Origin: Candidatus Nitrosopumilus sp.
Lineage (GTDB): Archaea > Thermoproteota > Nitrososphaeria > Nitrososphaerales > Nitrosopumilaceae
Direction of reading: 5' to 3'
DNA length: 64,000 nucleotides
Assembly: GCA_029864235.1 (NCBI GenBank)
Contig: JAOTTW010000001.1
Span: 1-64,000, forward strand
The notes under the pieces were generated by a model. The model searched no databases. It had not been told where the DNA came from and was given only the letters and a program-made list of their open reading frames with translations. The translations under genes were made by a program, and so were the position numbers. This document shows, one piece after another, positions 8,675 to 18,141 of the stretch. Each line of letters begins with the position of its first letter. Position 1 is the stretch's first letter.

Positions 8675-10060
8675 TTATCTAACGAATATTTTTGGTAATT
8701 TTTGAGACTTGAAAAGCTGTTTTGTTTTCTCTACCTCTGTTTTATGCTCTAGCATTGGCTTGTTGTAGCTTAAATCATTAGGAAAATGTTCCCATAAATT
8801 ATGAATTAATTTTGGCGGTAGTTCTCTTAGCTCTGAAATCCATTTTTTAATATAGACACAGTCCGGATCAAACTTTTTTTGTTGCAGCCATGGATTGAAA
8901 ATCCGAAAATATGGTACTGAATCACATCCTGTAGATGCTGCCCATTGCCAATTTCCTGAATTCACTGCAGGATCATAGTCTACAAGTTTTTTTGCAAAAT
9001 ATCTTTCACCCCATCTCCAATTGATGCGTAAATCTTTTGTTAGGAATGAGGCAACAATCATTCTTACCCTATTGTGCATAAAGCCGGACTGATTCAATTG
9101 CCTCATACCTGCATCAACAATGGGAAATCCTGTTTTCCCTTCAGCCCATAAATGAAAATTCTCCTCAGATTTTGACCATGGGATTTTTTGAAATCTTGCC
9201 TTGAATGATTTTTTTTGTGACCAAGGAAAGTGAAAGAGAATATAGTTGAAAAATTCCCTCCAGTAAATCTCCCCTAGTAGTATGTGGTCTGGGCCTAGTT
9301 TTTGTTTTATGTTGTCGTAAACCTCTCGAATGGATACGGTTCCAAATTTGTTGTGAGCTGATAGTTTTGTGGTATGATCTAATGCTGGAAAATCTCTAAA
9401 ATTTTTGTAATCCTTAAAGTTTTTCAAATTTTTTAAAATTTTTAAACCATTTGTTCTTCCGCCTGGAATTTCACCATTTGGTTGGGGGGTTCTGATGGTT
9501 ATATCTGAAATATTTTTGTTAAGATAATTTTTGCCGTGATTTTTTAGAGTTTTTCTTACTGGAAATTGTTTTGATTTTTTATAAAATTGCGAATAAATCA
9601 TGTATGGTTTTCTGTCATTTGTTTTGATCTCGTTTGGATTATGCAAAAGAAAATCAAGTGTACTGCAAATATCAACATTATTTTTTCTACAAATTTGGTG
9701 AATTCTTGAGTCACGATTTTGCGAATAATTTGTAAAATCTGTATTGTAAAATATCGCATCAATATTATGCTCCAGGATAATTTTTTTTATTACTTTATCT
9801 ACATTGCCTTCAAACACTTGCAGCATGCTGTTCTTCTTTTTTAATTCCAGATCCAAATCCAATAGTGATTCATCAAGAAAATTCCATCTAAATTTTGATT
9901 CGTTTGAATTTTTTAGAATCATTTTATCATAGATAAAGCATGGGATTACAACTTTAGATTTTTGAAGAGCATGAATTAATCCCGTGTTATCTTCTAATCT
10001 TAAATCCCTTCTAAAGACAAATAATGATTTTTTGTAAAGTTCAGTATTTCTCTTATTCAT
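8675..10060 (-). CDS. phr: Deoxyribodipyrimidine photolyase (cryptochrome/photolyase family)
   Basis: 461 residues. N-terminal DNA-photolyase domain beginning LFVFRRDLRLEDNTGL (alpha/beta antenna-binding fold) and C-terminal FAD domain with YWREFF, the conserved GFPIVDAGMRQL, and GNWQWAASTGCDS (about 375-387) with the FAD/DNA contacts. It uses light to split cyclobutane pyrimidine dimers. Placement as class I CPD photolyase follows from length and motifs; a cryptochrome-like role is not excluded. Divergent from the small gene at 10117. Confidence 0.92.
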   Translation of the reverse strand: MNKRNTELYKKSLFVFRRDLRLEDNTGLIHALQKSKVVIPCFIYDKMILKNSNESKFRWNFLDESLLDLDLELKKKNSMLQVFEGNVDKVIKKIILEHNIDAIFYNTDFTNYSQNRDSRIHQICRKNNVDICSTLDFLLHNPNEIKTNDRKPYMIYSQFYKKSKQFPVRKTLKNHGKNYLNKNISDITIRTPQPNGEIPGGRTNGLKILKNLKNFKDYKNFRDFPALDHTTKLSAHNKFGTVSIREVYDNIKQKLGPDHILLGEIYWREFFNYILFHFPWSQKKSFKARFQKIPWSKSEENFHLWAEGKTGFPIVDAGMRQLNQSGFMHNRVRMIVASFLTKDLRINWRWGERYFAKKLVDYDPAVNSGNWQWAASTGCDSVPYFRIFNPWLQQKKFDPDCVYIKKWISELRELPPKLIHNLWEHFPNDLSYNKPMLEHKTEVEKTKQLFKSQKLPKIFVR

Positions 10061-10116
10061 GATTTTTTATTTCAAAATGATTAGTATTAAAAACAAACAA
10101 GTCATTGATAATAAAT

Positions 10117-10455
10117 GTGAAAGAATTAAGATTTTTCATGGATGTATCACCTGACTGGTGGCTAAAGGCCAGAATCAACCAAAGTTTTCTAAAACAATAT
10201 GTCTATGAAAAGTTTGAACGAGATTACTATCCAAGAATTATTTCTCAAGGAAGAGAGAAGATCGATTTAGACAAGTCAGGTCAACCAATTAAACAACACA
10301 TCCTAGGGTTGCTGAAATTTGGGAATTTTGAATATGAGTTTTTACCAGAAGATGAGAACCTAAAAGAAAGCTATTCGATCTCAAATGGTTACATTCACTT
10401 TCATCCAAGAAGAAGTAAAATCAATTCTCGTCTTTTAATCAAGGTCAAAATTTAG
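10117..10455 (+). CDS. Hypothetical protein of about 112 residues
   Basis: Soluble, basic protein with aromatic-rich N-terminus (FFMDVSPDWWLKARIN). In-frame TTG (10105), GTG (10117) and ATG (10138) starts exist; GTG is preferred because a TATA-like TAGTATTAAAAA is centred about 28 bases before it. No family recognised. Transcribed divergently from photolyase, so the two may share control. Confidence 0.55.
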   Translation: MKELRFFMDVSPDWWLKARINQSFLKQYVYEKFERDYYPRIISQGREKIDLDKSGQPIKQHILGLLKFGNFEYEFLPEDENLKESYSISNGYIHFHPRRSKINSRLLIKVKI

Positions 10456-10578
10456 GTAAAACTATAGTTTTTTTCAAAATTTCACAAAATTTCTAATGAG
10501 TGAAAAAGCCATTTTTTCAAGTGTGTGATGATTTTTGAAATTAAGTTTGCACACAAAATACAAATTAAATCTATAAGG

Positions 10579-10586
10579 TTTATAAC
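10579..10586 (+). promoter_or_regulatory. TATA box of the Hsp20 gene
   Basis: TTTATAAC centred about 28 bases upstream of the ATG at 10611, predicting a leaderless or near-leaderless heat-shock transcript. A second TATA-like CTATAAGG overlaps just upstream (10571). Confidence 0.5.
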
Positions 10587-10610
10587 CAAAAATTAACCAG
10601 TTATCTCAAA

Positions 10611-11000
10611 ATGGGATTGGTAAAATCGATGGCAAAAGAGATGATGAAGGAGATAGGCAACAAGTCACGAGAGTTTTACGAGTTTGTCTTGCCCCCCGTT
10701 GATATGCACATAGATGACGACAAGCTAACTCTGTTGATTGACATTCCTGGATTTGAAAAAAAGGACATCAAATTATCACTAAATGGAAACATCCTCTCGA
10801 TTCAGGCCTGTAAAGAGATACCTGATGAAAAACACAACATGATTTGCAACCAGAGGCCAAACATCATTGACAAGAAAATGAGATTGCCAGTTGAGATAAA
10901 AGAGGGCGAAGAGTCAGTTAGCTCTGCAAAATATGACAAGGGGGTCTTGACAGTTATAATTCCTGTGGAAAAACATGGAAAAGACATTGCAATAGAATAG
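10611..11000 (+). CDS. hsp20: Small heat shock protein, Hsp20/alpha-crystallin
   Basis: 129 residues. Short N-terminal helix, then the alpha-crystallin domain from about residue 32 (DKLTLLIDIPGFEKKDIKLSLNG) to about 122, including the conserved GVLTV strand (A-x-x-x-G-V-L motif: AKYDKGVLT). The C-terminal IxI/V motif is short (VIIPVEK...IAIE). ATP-independent chaperone that holds unfolded proteins. Converges with the UbiB-type gene, leaving two bases between stops. Confidence 0.9.
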   Translation: MGLVKSMAKEMMKEIGNKSREFYEFVLPPVDMHIDDDKLTLLIDIPGFEKKDIKLSLNGNILSIQACKEIPDEKHNMICNQRPNIIDKKMRLPVEIKEGEESVSSAKYDKGVLTVIIPVEKHGKDIAIE

Positions 11001-11002
11001 TG

Positions 11003-12559
11003 TTATCGTTTTCTAAATATTACAAAGATACTCATTATAACCAAGGACCCAATCATTCCAGATATTCCAAGTGCATCATCTGTTGTATACAAAATTGCAG
11101 AACCAATAAAGATTGCAGCAGAAAGTATGCTGCCAGAAAGCAAAACGTTTGACTTTGGTTTTGCGTTTAACATTTGCAATGATCTATTTTCATCAAGAAA
11201 TTTTTTAAGCTCCGGTGCTATTGATATTGTAGCATCAATTGACTTTGCAAACCTGTCAAAAAAATACTTGAGCTCTTCGATGTATGCGTCTTTTATAAGA
11301 CTCTCCTCTTCCAGAATCTCTCCGATAACTTTGACAAACTTGAAATTTATCTTGTGCGTTTTGTATATTCCCTCAATAATTGAGGCCATCCTCATGTACA
11401 AAGCCAGGTTCTTTGGGAGGATAAAAGGAAATCTGCTCATCGTTTTATTTGCAAGTTCCATCAGGCCTTCCACTTCCATCTCATCTGGCTTTTTTCCATG
11501 CATTGCACGAACAGCAAGTTCTATGCCCTTTTCAATAACTGCACGGTTAGAATCAGGAGTTAGCATTCCAAGATCATTCATGGCATTTACTGTTCTTGGA
11601 GGATCTTTTTCAACTAGTGCCAAGTACAGGCGAATCAGTTTTAGTCGGGTTTCATTATCGAGTTTACCTACCATTCCATAGTCGTACAGGATTAGTTTGC
11701 CGTCATCTGTCACTGAAATATTGCCTGGATGTGGGTCAGCGTGAAAAATAGAGTATCTAAGAAGCATCGTAAAGAAGACTTTGTGCACATCAATGACTAG
11801 TTTCTGTCTGTCGATTCCCTTTTCGTCAAGGGCTTTGATGTTTGTCACTTTGATTCCGGGAAGATATTCCATTGTCAGAACATTTTTTGAGGAATAGTCA
11901 TCGTAAACTGAAGGAACCACAACTTTGTTGTTTTTTTCCATGTCATGTTTTATTTTTTTGAGATTGTCTGATTCGATTCTATAATCCATTTCTTCGTGAA
12001 TCGTTTCAATAAATTGAGCAAGCATTGCTTTTGCAGAAAAACGGAGATTTGGATCTACAAACCGCATTGCCAGTGGAAGGATTTTTTTTAGTACTTTGAT
12101 ATCCTCTTCAACCACTTTTTCTATACCAGGTCTTTTTACCTTGACTACAATCTCTTGTCCAGATATGGTACCTCGATAGACTTGTCCTAGGGACGCACCT
12201 GACAGAGGGTTTGGATCTATCTTATCGAATTTCTCGTTTATTGGTCCGATATCATTTTCAATGATAGACTTTGCTTGATCAAATGGAGCTGCAGGAACAC
12301 TGTCTTGGAGCTTTCCGAGCTCCTCAAGGTATGGTTGGGGCAAAATATCTGCCCTTGAGGACAACCATTGTCCAAGTTTGATGTAAACAGGACCCAATGA
12401 GACAAAGGTGTTTAGAACCTTCCTGGCATTTTTTCGAAAGATTTCCAAATCAAGCTCTTCTCTCCTTTCATGTTTTACCCATCTTCTTCTATCTTTTCGC
12501 AAAGCTAGAATTGATGGCAAAAGTTTGAGCAGTACTTGTATTGTTCTGGCAGTTGACAT
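11003..12559 (-). CDS. ABC1/UbiB-type atypical kinase
   Basis: 518 residues with the UbiB/ADCK hallmarks: KxGQ-type motif YIKLGQWLSSR (about 60-70), Ala-rich loop GASLGQVYRG, the ExD-type segment EEMDYRIESDN, the catalytic-loop motif HADPHPGN and the metal-binding YDYGMVG. Two membrane helices close the protein. In bacteria and eukaryotes the family supports isoprenoid quinone synthesis; in this archaeon a quinone- or lipid-related role is inferred. It follows the 128-residue membrane gene by two bases. Confidence 0.88.
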   Translation of the reverse strand: MSTARTIQVLLKLLPSILALRKDRRRWVKHERREELDLEIFRKNARKVLNTFVSLGPVYIKLGQWLSSRADILPQPYLEELGKLQDSVPAAPFDQAKSIIENDIGPINEKFDKIDPNPLSGASLGQVYRGTISGQEIVVKVKRPGIEKVVEEDIKVLKKILPLAMRFVDPNLRFSAKAMLAQFIETIHEEMDYRIESDNLKKIKHDMEKNNKVVVPSVYDDYSSKNVLTMEYLPGIKVTNIKALDEKGIDRQKLVIDVHKVFFTMLLRYSIFHADPHPGNISVTDDGKLILYDYGMVGKLDNETRLKLIRLYLALVEKDPPRTVNAMNDLGMLTPDSNRAVIEKGIELAVRAMHGKKPDEMEVEGLMELANKTMSRFPFILPKNLALYMRMASIIEGIYKTHKINFKFVKVIGEILEEESLIKDAYIEELKYFFDRFAKSIDATISIAPELKKFLDENRSLQMLNAKPKSNVLLSGSILSAAIFIGSAILYTTDDALGISGMIGSLVIMSIFVIFRKR

Positions 12560-12561
12560 TT

Positions 12562-12948
12562 CTACTCCAAATAATTTTTAATTTTTTTTGTTGTTACATA
12601 TCCCATGTATCCGGAAATAATTGAAGATAAAAGTCCTGCTCCGGTTGACAAACTTTTTGATTTGTTTTTATTTTGAAAATTTTTTGCGATTTGTGAACCA
12701 CCAAATATTGCACAAGCCAAGCCAATCAATACTTCTGGTGCATCAAAAACCAAATGACCTAATGGATCTTTTCGTGGATCAACTCTATCAGTATGAACTA
12801 GAAATTTGTCATCATACTCTCTTATGTGTAAATTACCATAACGATATTGCTTGTTTGCGCCATTTTTTTCTCCAAGGACGGTTTCTTCTGCTCTATCAAG
12901 CATGAATTCACGCAATTCCTTTGGGACTTCAATCTCATCCCTTGACAT
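12562..12948 (-). CDS. Small membrane protein upstream of the UbiB-type kinase
   Basis: 128 residues with a soluble, charged N-terminal half and two hydrophobic segments (about 70-88 and 100-120). No family recognised. A TATA-like ATTATAAG is centred about 27 bases before the ATG, so this is probably the first gene of a two-gene transcript with the UbiB-like kinase only 2 bases downstream. A partner or substrate-recruiting role for the kinase is plausible but unproven. Confidence 0.65.
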   Translation of the reverse strand: MSRDEIEVPKELREFMLDRAEETVLGEKNGANKQYRYGNLHIREYDDKFLVHTDRVDPRKDPLGHLVFDAPEVLIGLACAIFGGSQIAKNFQNKNKSKSLSTGAGLLSSIISGYMGYVTTKKIKNYLE

Positions 12949-13182
12949 GATCGCAAGATCCAGTAATTGCTTATAATCTTAAGGGTAATCAAAAACCCGA
13001 GCCTAAGCAAAAGTAACATGGTGTTTGATAGTGTTTAGAAAAGATACCAAAATGATAACACATCATGCTAAATTGTCATGTCTGGAGTATTTTGTAAAAT
13101 CTATGGCTTAATCTTTTTAGAATCAAACTAGATAATGCATTTAGTAGTATAGGAAGAAAATAGTTTTTGTCTTGTGAGGATT

Positions 13183-13386
13183 TTATTTTTTAGATTTTGA
13201 TTCCTTGGATTTTTCTTTGTTGATTAATGCCAAGCTGGCCATAAATACAATTATCATAGCAACTCCGGTAACATAGGCATAGTTGAATCCGTCATCAGGA
13301 TGATCCTCCTCATGGTAGAAATAGATTGCAATGGTAGCTGCAAGCAAAACTACACCTAATATTGTTAGTTTCCTATGAGTTTCCAA
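13183..13386 (-). CDS. 67-residue two-span membrane protein
   Basis: TTG start. Two hydrophobic segments (about 8-23 and 36-53) flank an acidic, His-containing loop (YHEEDHPDDG), with a Lys/Ser-rich tail (NKEKSKESKSKK). The loop could bind divalent metal. Family not recognised. Preceded on the right side of the map by about 150 bases without a gene. Confidence 0.6.
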   Translation of the reverse strand: METHRKLTILGVVLLAATIAIYFYHEEDHPDDGFNYAYVTGVAMIIVFMASLALINKEKSKESKSKK

Positions 13387-13542
13387 TAAGATTGATTTTA
13401 AAAATTAGTATATGAATTAAAGAAACTTGAAATTCGGGTTTTAGAATATTTTATGATAATTCTGCCATGCCATATGCTGATCCTCATCCCAGACTCTAGA
13501 ATAATAGAATATACAGCATTGTCAAGTAAAAGACGAAACTAT

Positions 13543-13872
13543 CTATGGATTAGATTTCATCTTGGAGAGTCTTTGTATGACCTGTTCAAGTTCTGCCTTG
13601 TTATCACTGATGACTCTTTTTAGAACATCGATCTCTTCTCTTAATTGCTCCAGGTTTACATCATCAGAATCAGCTATCTGTTGCTGTAGATCCTCTAGGA
13701 TTTTCATATTGTATTGATTGATTTTTTCTAGTTCTTCTTTGTAGTTTTGCAGTTTTTCATAAGGGGTAATGTCTGGAGTTACTTCTTGTTCTTGATTTGT
13801 CAGAAATCCAAAGACAACCACAGAACCACCTATAGCTGTTACAAGAATTAGGATAATTATTGTTAATCTCAT
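13543..13872 (-). CDS. Membrane-anchored coiled-coil protein
   Basis: 109 residues. An N-terminal membrane segment (about 4-24) is followed by a Pro-containing linker and a long heptad-patterned coiled coil (about 38-105; EELEKINQYN, LEQLREEIDVLKR, LEQVIQRL). No enzymatic motif. It lies 38 bases downstream of the secreted-protein gene of the ABC exporter cluster on the same strand and may be part of that assembly. Confidence 0.65.
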   Translation of the reverse strand: MRLTIIILILVTAIGGSVVVFGFLTNQEQEVTPDITPYEKLQNYKEELEKINQYNMKILEDLQQQIADSDDVNLEQLREEIDVLKRVISDNKAELEQVIQRLSKMKSNP

Positions 13873-13910
13873 TTCAAACTAATTGGTTTTCTGATATTTG
13901 TAATTTGAGT

Positions 13911-15218
13911 CTAGCTTGCATTGATTTGTGCTTTTTTACGCCTACGAATAACAAAGATTCCAACTGCAATGGCAGCTATGATTGGAATGATTATCAATTC
14001 TATATTATAATCTGATTCATCTGAGTTTGAATTGTTCTCTACTAAAATGGTTGTATCCAAAGTTACAAAGTGTTCTTCTCTTGTGTCGTCTTTGTATCTT
14101 GCAGTAATTTTAATTTCATGTTCTCCATATTGTGGCTCTCCATTAAATTCAATTGGAACATTAAATGGTACAGGAGAATCAATTCCAATTTCATCAATAA
14201 ATTGGGATGTTTTTTTAATGTTAGAGTTTCCCAGTGGCTCAACTGTAACAAATCCAAACAATGCATCGATATTGCCTTCATTGCTTATTTCACCAATAAC
14301 CATTTGTTTTCCAGACAATTCAATTACATCTACACCATAGATTGATATGTCAATAAGTCCCTTGACAAAAAAATCTGCAATTCGTGAAGTTGTAAGTTGA
14401 TCACCATGTGCATTAAAGTAAGTTATTTCGATGGGTGCACGAAGTGTCTCACCTTTCAGAGACTCTGGTACATAGATATCAGCCTCAATTAATTTTTTTG
14501 ATTTTGGTTTAATTTCCCCAACTTCCCAATTAGTATTTAGAATGACAACATTCTCAACATTAGTAATAGATTGGGTTGTTGATGCTCTTTCACTTTGTGT
14601 ATTTTTTAGTTCAATGTCTACACTTGAAATTGGTGCTGTTCCATCATTTGAAATTTCAATTGTTACATGGTTTTTCTGTAAGGATATAAGAAATGGATTG
14701 AGCGCACGTATGTTTATCACGCTTTCTCCAGTTATTTTAAAATCAAAATTTTCAAATGCAGTTCTGACTCCAGATTCTCTTAGTCGTGAATAATCTACTT
14801 TGATAGTGCCAGGATATTGTTGGATTTTAACGCTATTACCTATATCAACAAAAAATGTAAGATGAAAATTTTCACCTGCAAGAGAATTTGAATCTGCATC
14901 TGCATATATAAGCGAGCCTGGTCCATCTGCAGCTGAAAACCCAAGAGGCAAAGACAACTGACCTCTTATTCCAGTGATGTCTTGGGTTCCAACATTTGCC
15001 AGTATTACAGTAAATGGTACGCTTTTATCTCCTGGGTTAACCTCAAATTTTTCATCAACTGTTCCAAAGTATGCATCAAGGAATTTGACATCTCCAAAAT
15101 CTCTCTCAAATGGGGAATTACCAAATCCACCAGAAGAAATTTGAGCAAACGAATTATCAATTATTGGAGATACAAGTAGCAATGATGCAAAGATAATTAC
15201 AATTTTTAAATTAATCAT
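13911..15218 (-). CDS. Exported beta-sandwich protein of an ABC exporter operon
   Basis: 435 residues. Signal peptide (about 1-25, ending SFA), several Ig/CARDB-like repeats resembling S-layer-type COG1361 proteins (strands such as FTVILANVGTQDITGI, VTIEISNDGTAPISSVDI, MVIGEISNEGNI), then one C-terminal membrane helix (about 405-423) and an RRRKK stop-transfer tail. Its ATG overlaps the end of the ABC ATPase gene by 4 bases (ATGA). It probably takes the place of a MacA-like periplasmic adaptor outside the membrane; that is inferred from gene order only. Confidence 0.75.
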   Translation of the reverse strand: MINLKIVIIFASLLLVSPIIDNSFAQISSGGFGNSPFERDFGDVKFLDAYFGTVDEKFEVNPGDKSVPFTVILANVGTQDITGIRGQLSLPLGFSAADGPGSLIYADADSNSLAGENFHLTFFVDIGNSVKIQQYPGTIKVDYSRLRESGVRTAFENFDFKITGESVINIRALNPFLISLQKNHVTIEISNDGTAPISSVDIELKNTQSERASTTQSITNVENVVILNTNWEVGEIKPKSKKLIEADIYVPESLKGETLRAPIEITYFNAHGDQLTTSRIADFFVKGLIDISIYGVDVIELSGKQMVIGEISNEGNIDALFGFVTVEPLGNSNIKKTSQFIDEIGIDSPVPFNVPIEFNGEPQYGEHEIKITARYKDDTREEHFVTLDTTILVENNSNSDESDYNIELIIIPIIAAIAVGIFVIRRRKKAQINAS

Positions 15219-15910
15219 GTCAAAACCTCCATTTCTGGCGGTAGGTTGCCTTCAAATGCGCGCCCATCTTTTATGGTAATTACCTTATCAACTTCTCCAA
15301 AATGTTGTCTGTCATGAGTGACAATAATGAATGTGTGATTGAATTTTTTGGCCATGGACTTCATGAGTTGAACTATTTTTTCAGAAGTTACCGAATCCAG
15401 GTTTCCTGTTGGTTCATCGGCCAGAACAATTGATGGGTTGTTTATCAGTCCCCTTGCAATAGCTGCACGCTGAGCTTGACCACCAGAAATTTTGTTGGCC
15501 CTTTTGTTCATTTGATCTTCTAGTCCTACAGATATGAGTAATTCTCTGGCATCTTTTTCAGCTGAGCCATTTGTTCCAGCAATTTGTCTTGGAAGTAATA
15601 CGTTTTCTAAAACTGTCAAGTCAGACAACAGATTAGAAAATTGGAAAATGAATCCCAGCTTTTTATTTCTAAATGATGAAATCTTGCCATCATCAAGTTT
15701 TGTAGTGTCAGTTCCATCAATGAAGACTTTACCATTGGTTGGTCTGTCTAGCAGTCCTATCATGTTTAGGAGTGTGGATTTTCCAGAACCGGAACTGCCA
15801 ACAATCAATACAATTTCACCCTTTTCAAGAGAAAATGTTGCATTATCTAATGCTTTTACTTGGTTTTCTCCTTCACCGTAAATTTTGCTCAGATTTTGAA
15901 TTTCAAGCAC
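15215..15910 (-). CDS. ABC transporter ATP-binding protein (LolD/MacB type)
   Basis: 231 residues. Walker A GSSGSGKS (about 38-45), Q-loop FQFSNLL, signature ISGGQAQR, Walker B IVLADEPTG, switch His in IIVTHDRQH. The sequence style is that of the LolD/MacB/FtsE branch, which works with FtsX-fold permeases in mechanotransmission rather than classic transport. Permease gene is one base upstream. Confidence 0.92.
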   Translation of the reverse strand: MLEIQNLSKIYGEGENQVKALDNATFSLEKGEIVLIVGSSGSGKSTLLNMIGLLDRPTNGKVFIDGTDTTKLDDGKISSFRNKKLGFIFQFSNLLSDLTVLENVLLPRQIAGTNGSAEKDARELLISVGLEDQMNKRANKISGGQAQRAAIARGLINNPSIVLADEPTGNLDSVTSEKIVQLMKSMAKKFNHTFIIVTHDRQHFGEVDKVITIKDGRAFEGNLPPEMEVLT

Positions 15911-15911
15911 C

Positions 15912-17099
15912 TTAGACAGATCTCATCGCCTCCACCGGTAGAAGTTTTGTAGCTCTATACGAAGGGTACAGAGATGCAATTATAGCTAAAACAAATGATG
16001 TCAAAGCTGTTTGGATTATTTTGGCCCAATCATAACTTACCTCCAAAGGCAGACTGTTGTTAAAGGACATCTTTGTCTCTTTTGCATAAAATGTGTATCC
16101 TAATCCTGCTGCAGTCCCAACGCCTGCACCAATTGCACCAATTATCATTCCCTGAAAAATAAAAATTATCAAAATATCTTTTCTTTTTGCACCAATTGAT
16201 CTCATTACTCCAATCTCCCTTGTTTTCCCATTCACCAACATCATCTGGATTGTAACTATTGCAAATGCCGAGGACATCATTCCAAAGTATCCAATCATGT
16301 TAATCATTGCAATACCAGACCTGAATCCAGCAAGTTGTTCTTCTGCTGATTCTTCTATGGTTTCTGCAAGAAAGTCATCATTTGGAAAGGCTGTCAAAAA
16401 GAATTCCTTTACTTCCAATGCTTTATTGGGATCATTGAGTTTTACCATAAAAGATCCAGTTTCACCTTGTCTATTCATCATGTCCCGTAAGGTATCAATG
16501 TGAACTACTGCAGTGTAATCAAATCCTTGTCCACCAGGAGATTTTGCGATTCCAGTTACTGTAAATCTTCTAATTTGATCCTCGCCGAATCTATCAACAA
16601 TAAGTACTTTAACACTGTCACCAACTTCAGCTCCACCTAAATCTCTTGCAACATTAGAGCCTAGCACGATAGAATTTCTTGAAAAGACATAAGTTCCCTC
16701 TGTAACTGTTTCATGAACTGTAGATGCTCTAATGTCTCTGAAAGGATCAACTCCAACAATTGGAATTCTTGTCTCCTCAATGAGTTTTCCATTTTTTGTC
16801 ATATTCATCTCTGCACTTGAAGAAAGCCGCGGTGTTGCGGCCTCAACATATGGAATTCTTTCAAACCAGCTGACTACCGATAAATCAGACTTGTCGATAT
16901 AATCTGCTTCGTCTGTAACAAGAATATCACCATTTCTATAATCACTAATATCACGAACAATAGCATCAAAGAGTCCCTGAAAAATTACAAAGTTTACATG
17001 AATTACCAAAATTCCAATTGTAACTGCTAGAACAGCCCCAATTAGGCTGCCTTTTTTGTTGAATAGCATTCGTTTTGCTAGTGTTAATCTGTACTCCAC
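15912..17099 (-). CDS. FtsX/MacB-type ABC permease
   Basis: 395 residues. One N-terminal membrane helix (about 17-40), a large extracytoplasmic MacB-type domain (about 41-260), and three C-terminal helices with the FtsX pattern (GKTREIGVMRSIGAKRKDIL coupling loop near residue 300). First gene of permease-ATPase-exported-protein-coiled-coil order on the minus strand. Substrate unknown. The divergent Lrp-type gene at 17215 may control it. Confidence 0.88.
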   Translation of the reverse strand: MEYRLTLAKRMLFNKKGSLIGAVLAVTIGILVIHVNFVIFQGLFDAIVRDISDYRNGDILVTDEADYIDKSDLSVVSWFERIPYVEAATPRLSSSAEMNMTKNGKLIEETRIPIVGVDPFRDIRASTVHETVTEGTYVFSRNSIVLGSNVARDLGGAEVGDSVKVLIVDRFGEDQIRRFTVTGIAKSPGGQGFDYTAVVHIDTLRDMMNRQGETGSFMVKLNDPNKALEVKEFFLTAFPNDDFLAETIEESAEEQLAGFRSGIAMINMIGYFGMMSSAFAIVTIQMMLVNGKTREIGVMRSIGAKRKDILIIFIFQGMIIGAIGAGVGTAAGLGYTFYAKETKMSFNNSLPLEVSYDWAKIIQTALTSFVLAIIASLYPSYRATKLLPVEAMRSV

Positions 17100-17214
17100 A
17101 AATATAGTGAAATAGTCTAATATTTAATGTCTATTATGTATAGTACTAACAGTATAGACATTTTTATATTGAATTAGTTGCTTAGGTACTATTGATGAGT
17201 ATTTAGGTGATAAA

Positions 17215-18117
17215 TTGGACAATTTAGATATCAAAATTCTGAGCAGACTATTGAATAATTGTAGAGAGTCAGATAGACAAATTGGTAAAGAGTTGGGAGT
17301 TTCAGGTGGTGCAGTTAGAGCCAGAATTAGAAAGATGGAGAATTCTCAGATTATAGAGAAATTCACTATTAGAGTGGAGCCACCTGTTTTGGGTTATGGT
17401 GTATTGTATTTTGTAGTTACTGGACAAAATATGGAGGAGATTTTAGAGCAGGTCAGTCTTGTAGGTGAGCCATTTTTTGTTGTGCCATGTGTTGGTGGGA
17501 TTACAGTTTGCAGTATTGTTGTAAAAGATAACTTAGAACAAAAAATTGAATTAGCCAAACAATTAATGAAAGATGTTCGGGTGTTGTCAATTTTTGAAGC
17601 GGAGAATCCAGGATATGCATCAAATCTAACAAAAACAGATTTAGAAATTTTGGAAAAATTGATGAGAGATCCGCGACAAAAGATAGAAACCATTGCAAAA
17701 ATCACTAATCTATCAACAAAAACCGTAACTCGATGTTTAGAAAAGCTGCAAGAAAATGAAGGAGTTCAATTTACATTAATTTATGATCCAACTAAAATTC
17801 AAGGATTTATTTCTCATGCAATTCTTACATGGATTGAAAGAGACCTTAAAGAGACATTATCAGATATGAATAAAAAATTTTCAGAGTCTTTTATACAAAT
17901 TCCATTTATAGCAAAAAATCAAATTGTATTGTTTATGTATAGTGATGATATTTTCAAAATGGATGAACTTGCTCAAGAGGTTAGAAAGGTGAAAAATGTC
18001 AAATCGGCTGACTTGTTTATACCAAAAAAAATTACATTTATCCAAAAATGGCTAGAAAATAGTATCAAGGATGCAAAACAATCAACTACACTTCACTTGT
18101 CATATCATACAAATTAA
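17215..18117 (+). CDS. Lrp/AsnC-type transcription regulator with two HTH domains
   Basis: 300 residues, TTG start. The first HTH (about 3-48; LDIKILSRLLNNCRESDRQI) is followed by a RAM-like beta domain, then a second HTH of the same type (about 141-190; TDLEILEKLMRDPRQKIETI) and a further beta domain, i.e. an internal duplication of the Lrp plan. Divergently transcribed from the ABC exporter operon with about 115 bases between, a classic regulator-target layout. Confidence 0.8.
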   Translation: MDNLDIKILSRLLNNCRESDRQIGKELGVSGGAVRARIRKMENSQIIEKFTIRVEPPVLGYGVLYFVVTGQNMEEILEQVSLVGEPFFVVPCVGGITVCSIVVKDNLEQKIELAKQLMKDVRVLSIFEAENPGYASNLTKTDLEILEKLMRDPRQKIETIAKITNLSTKTVTRCLEKLQENEGVQFTLIYDPTKIQGFISHAILTWIERDLKETLSDMNKKFSESFIQIPFIAKNQIVLFMYSDDIFKMDELAQEVRKVKNVKSADLFIPKKITFIQKWLENSIKDAKQSTTLHLSYHTN

Positions 18118-18141
18118 ATAATAAAATATCAAACAATTCAC

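Noticed and set aside
11127-11681. 184-codon frame opposite the UbiB-type gene
   Set aside because: Antisense shadow of a well-supported kinase gene; no motif and Ser/Phe-rich composition typical of a reverse frame.
14032-14340. Cys/Ser-rich antisense frames opposite the exported ABC partner
   Set aside because: Lie fully within the coding strand of a well-supported gene and show no family signature.
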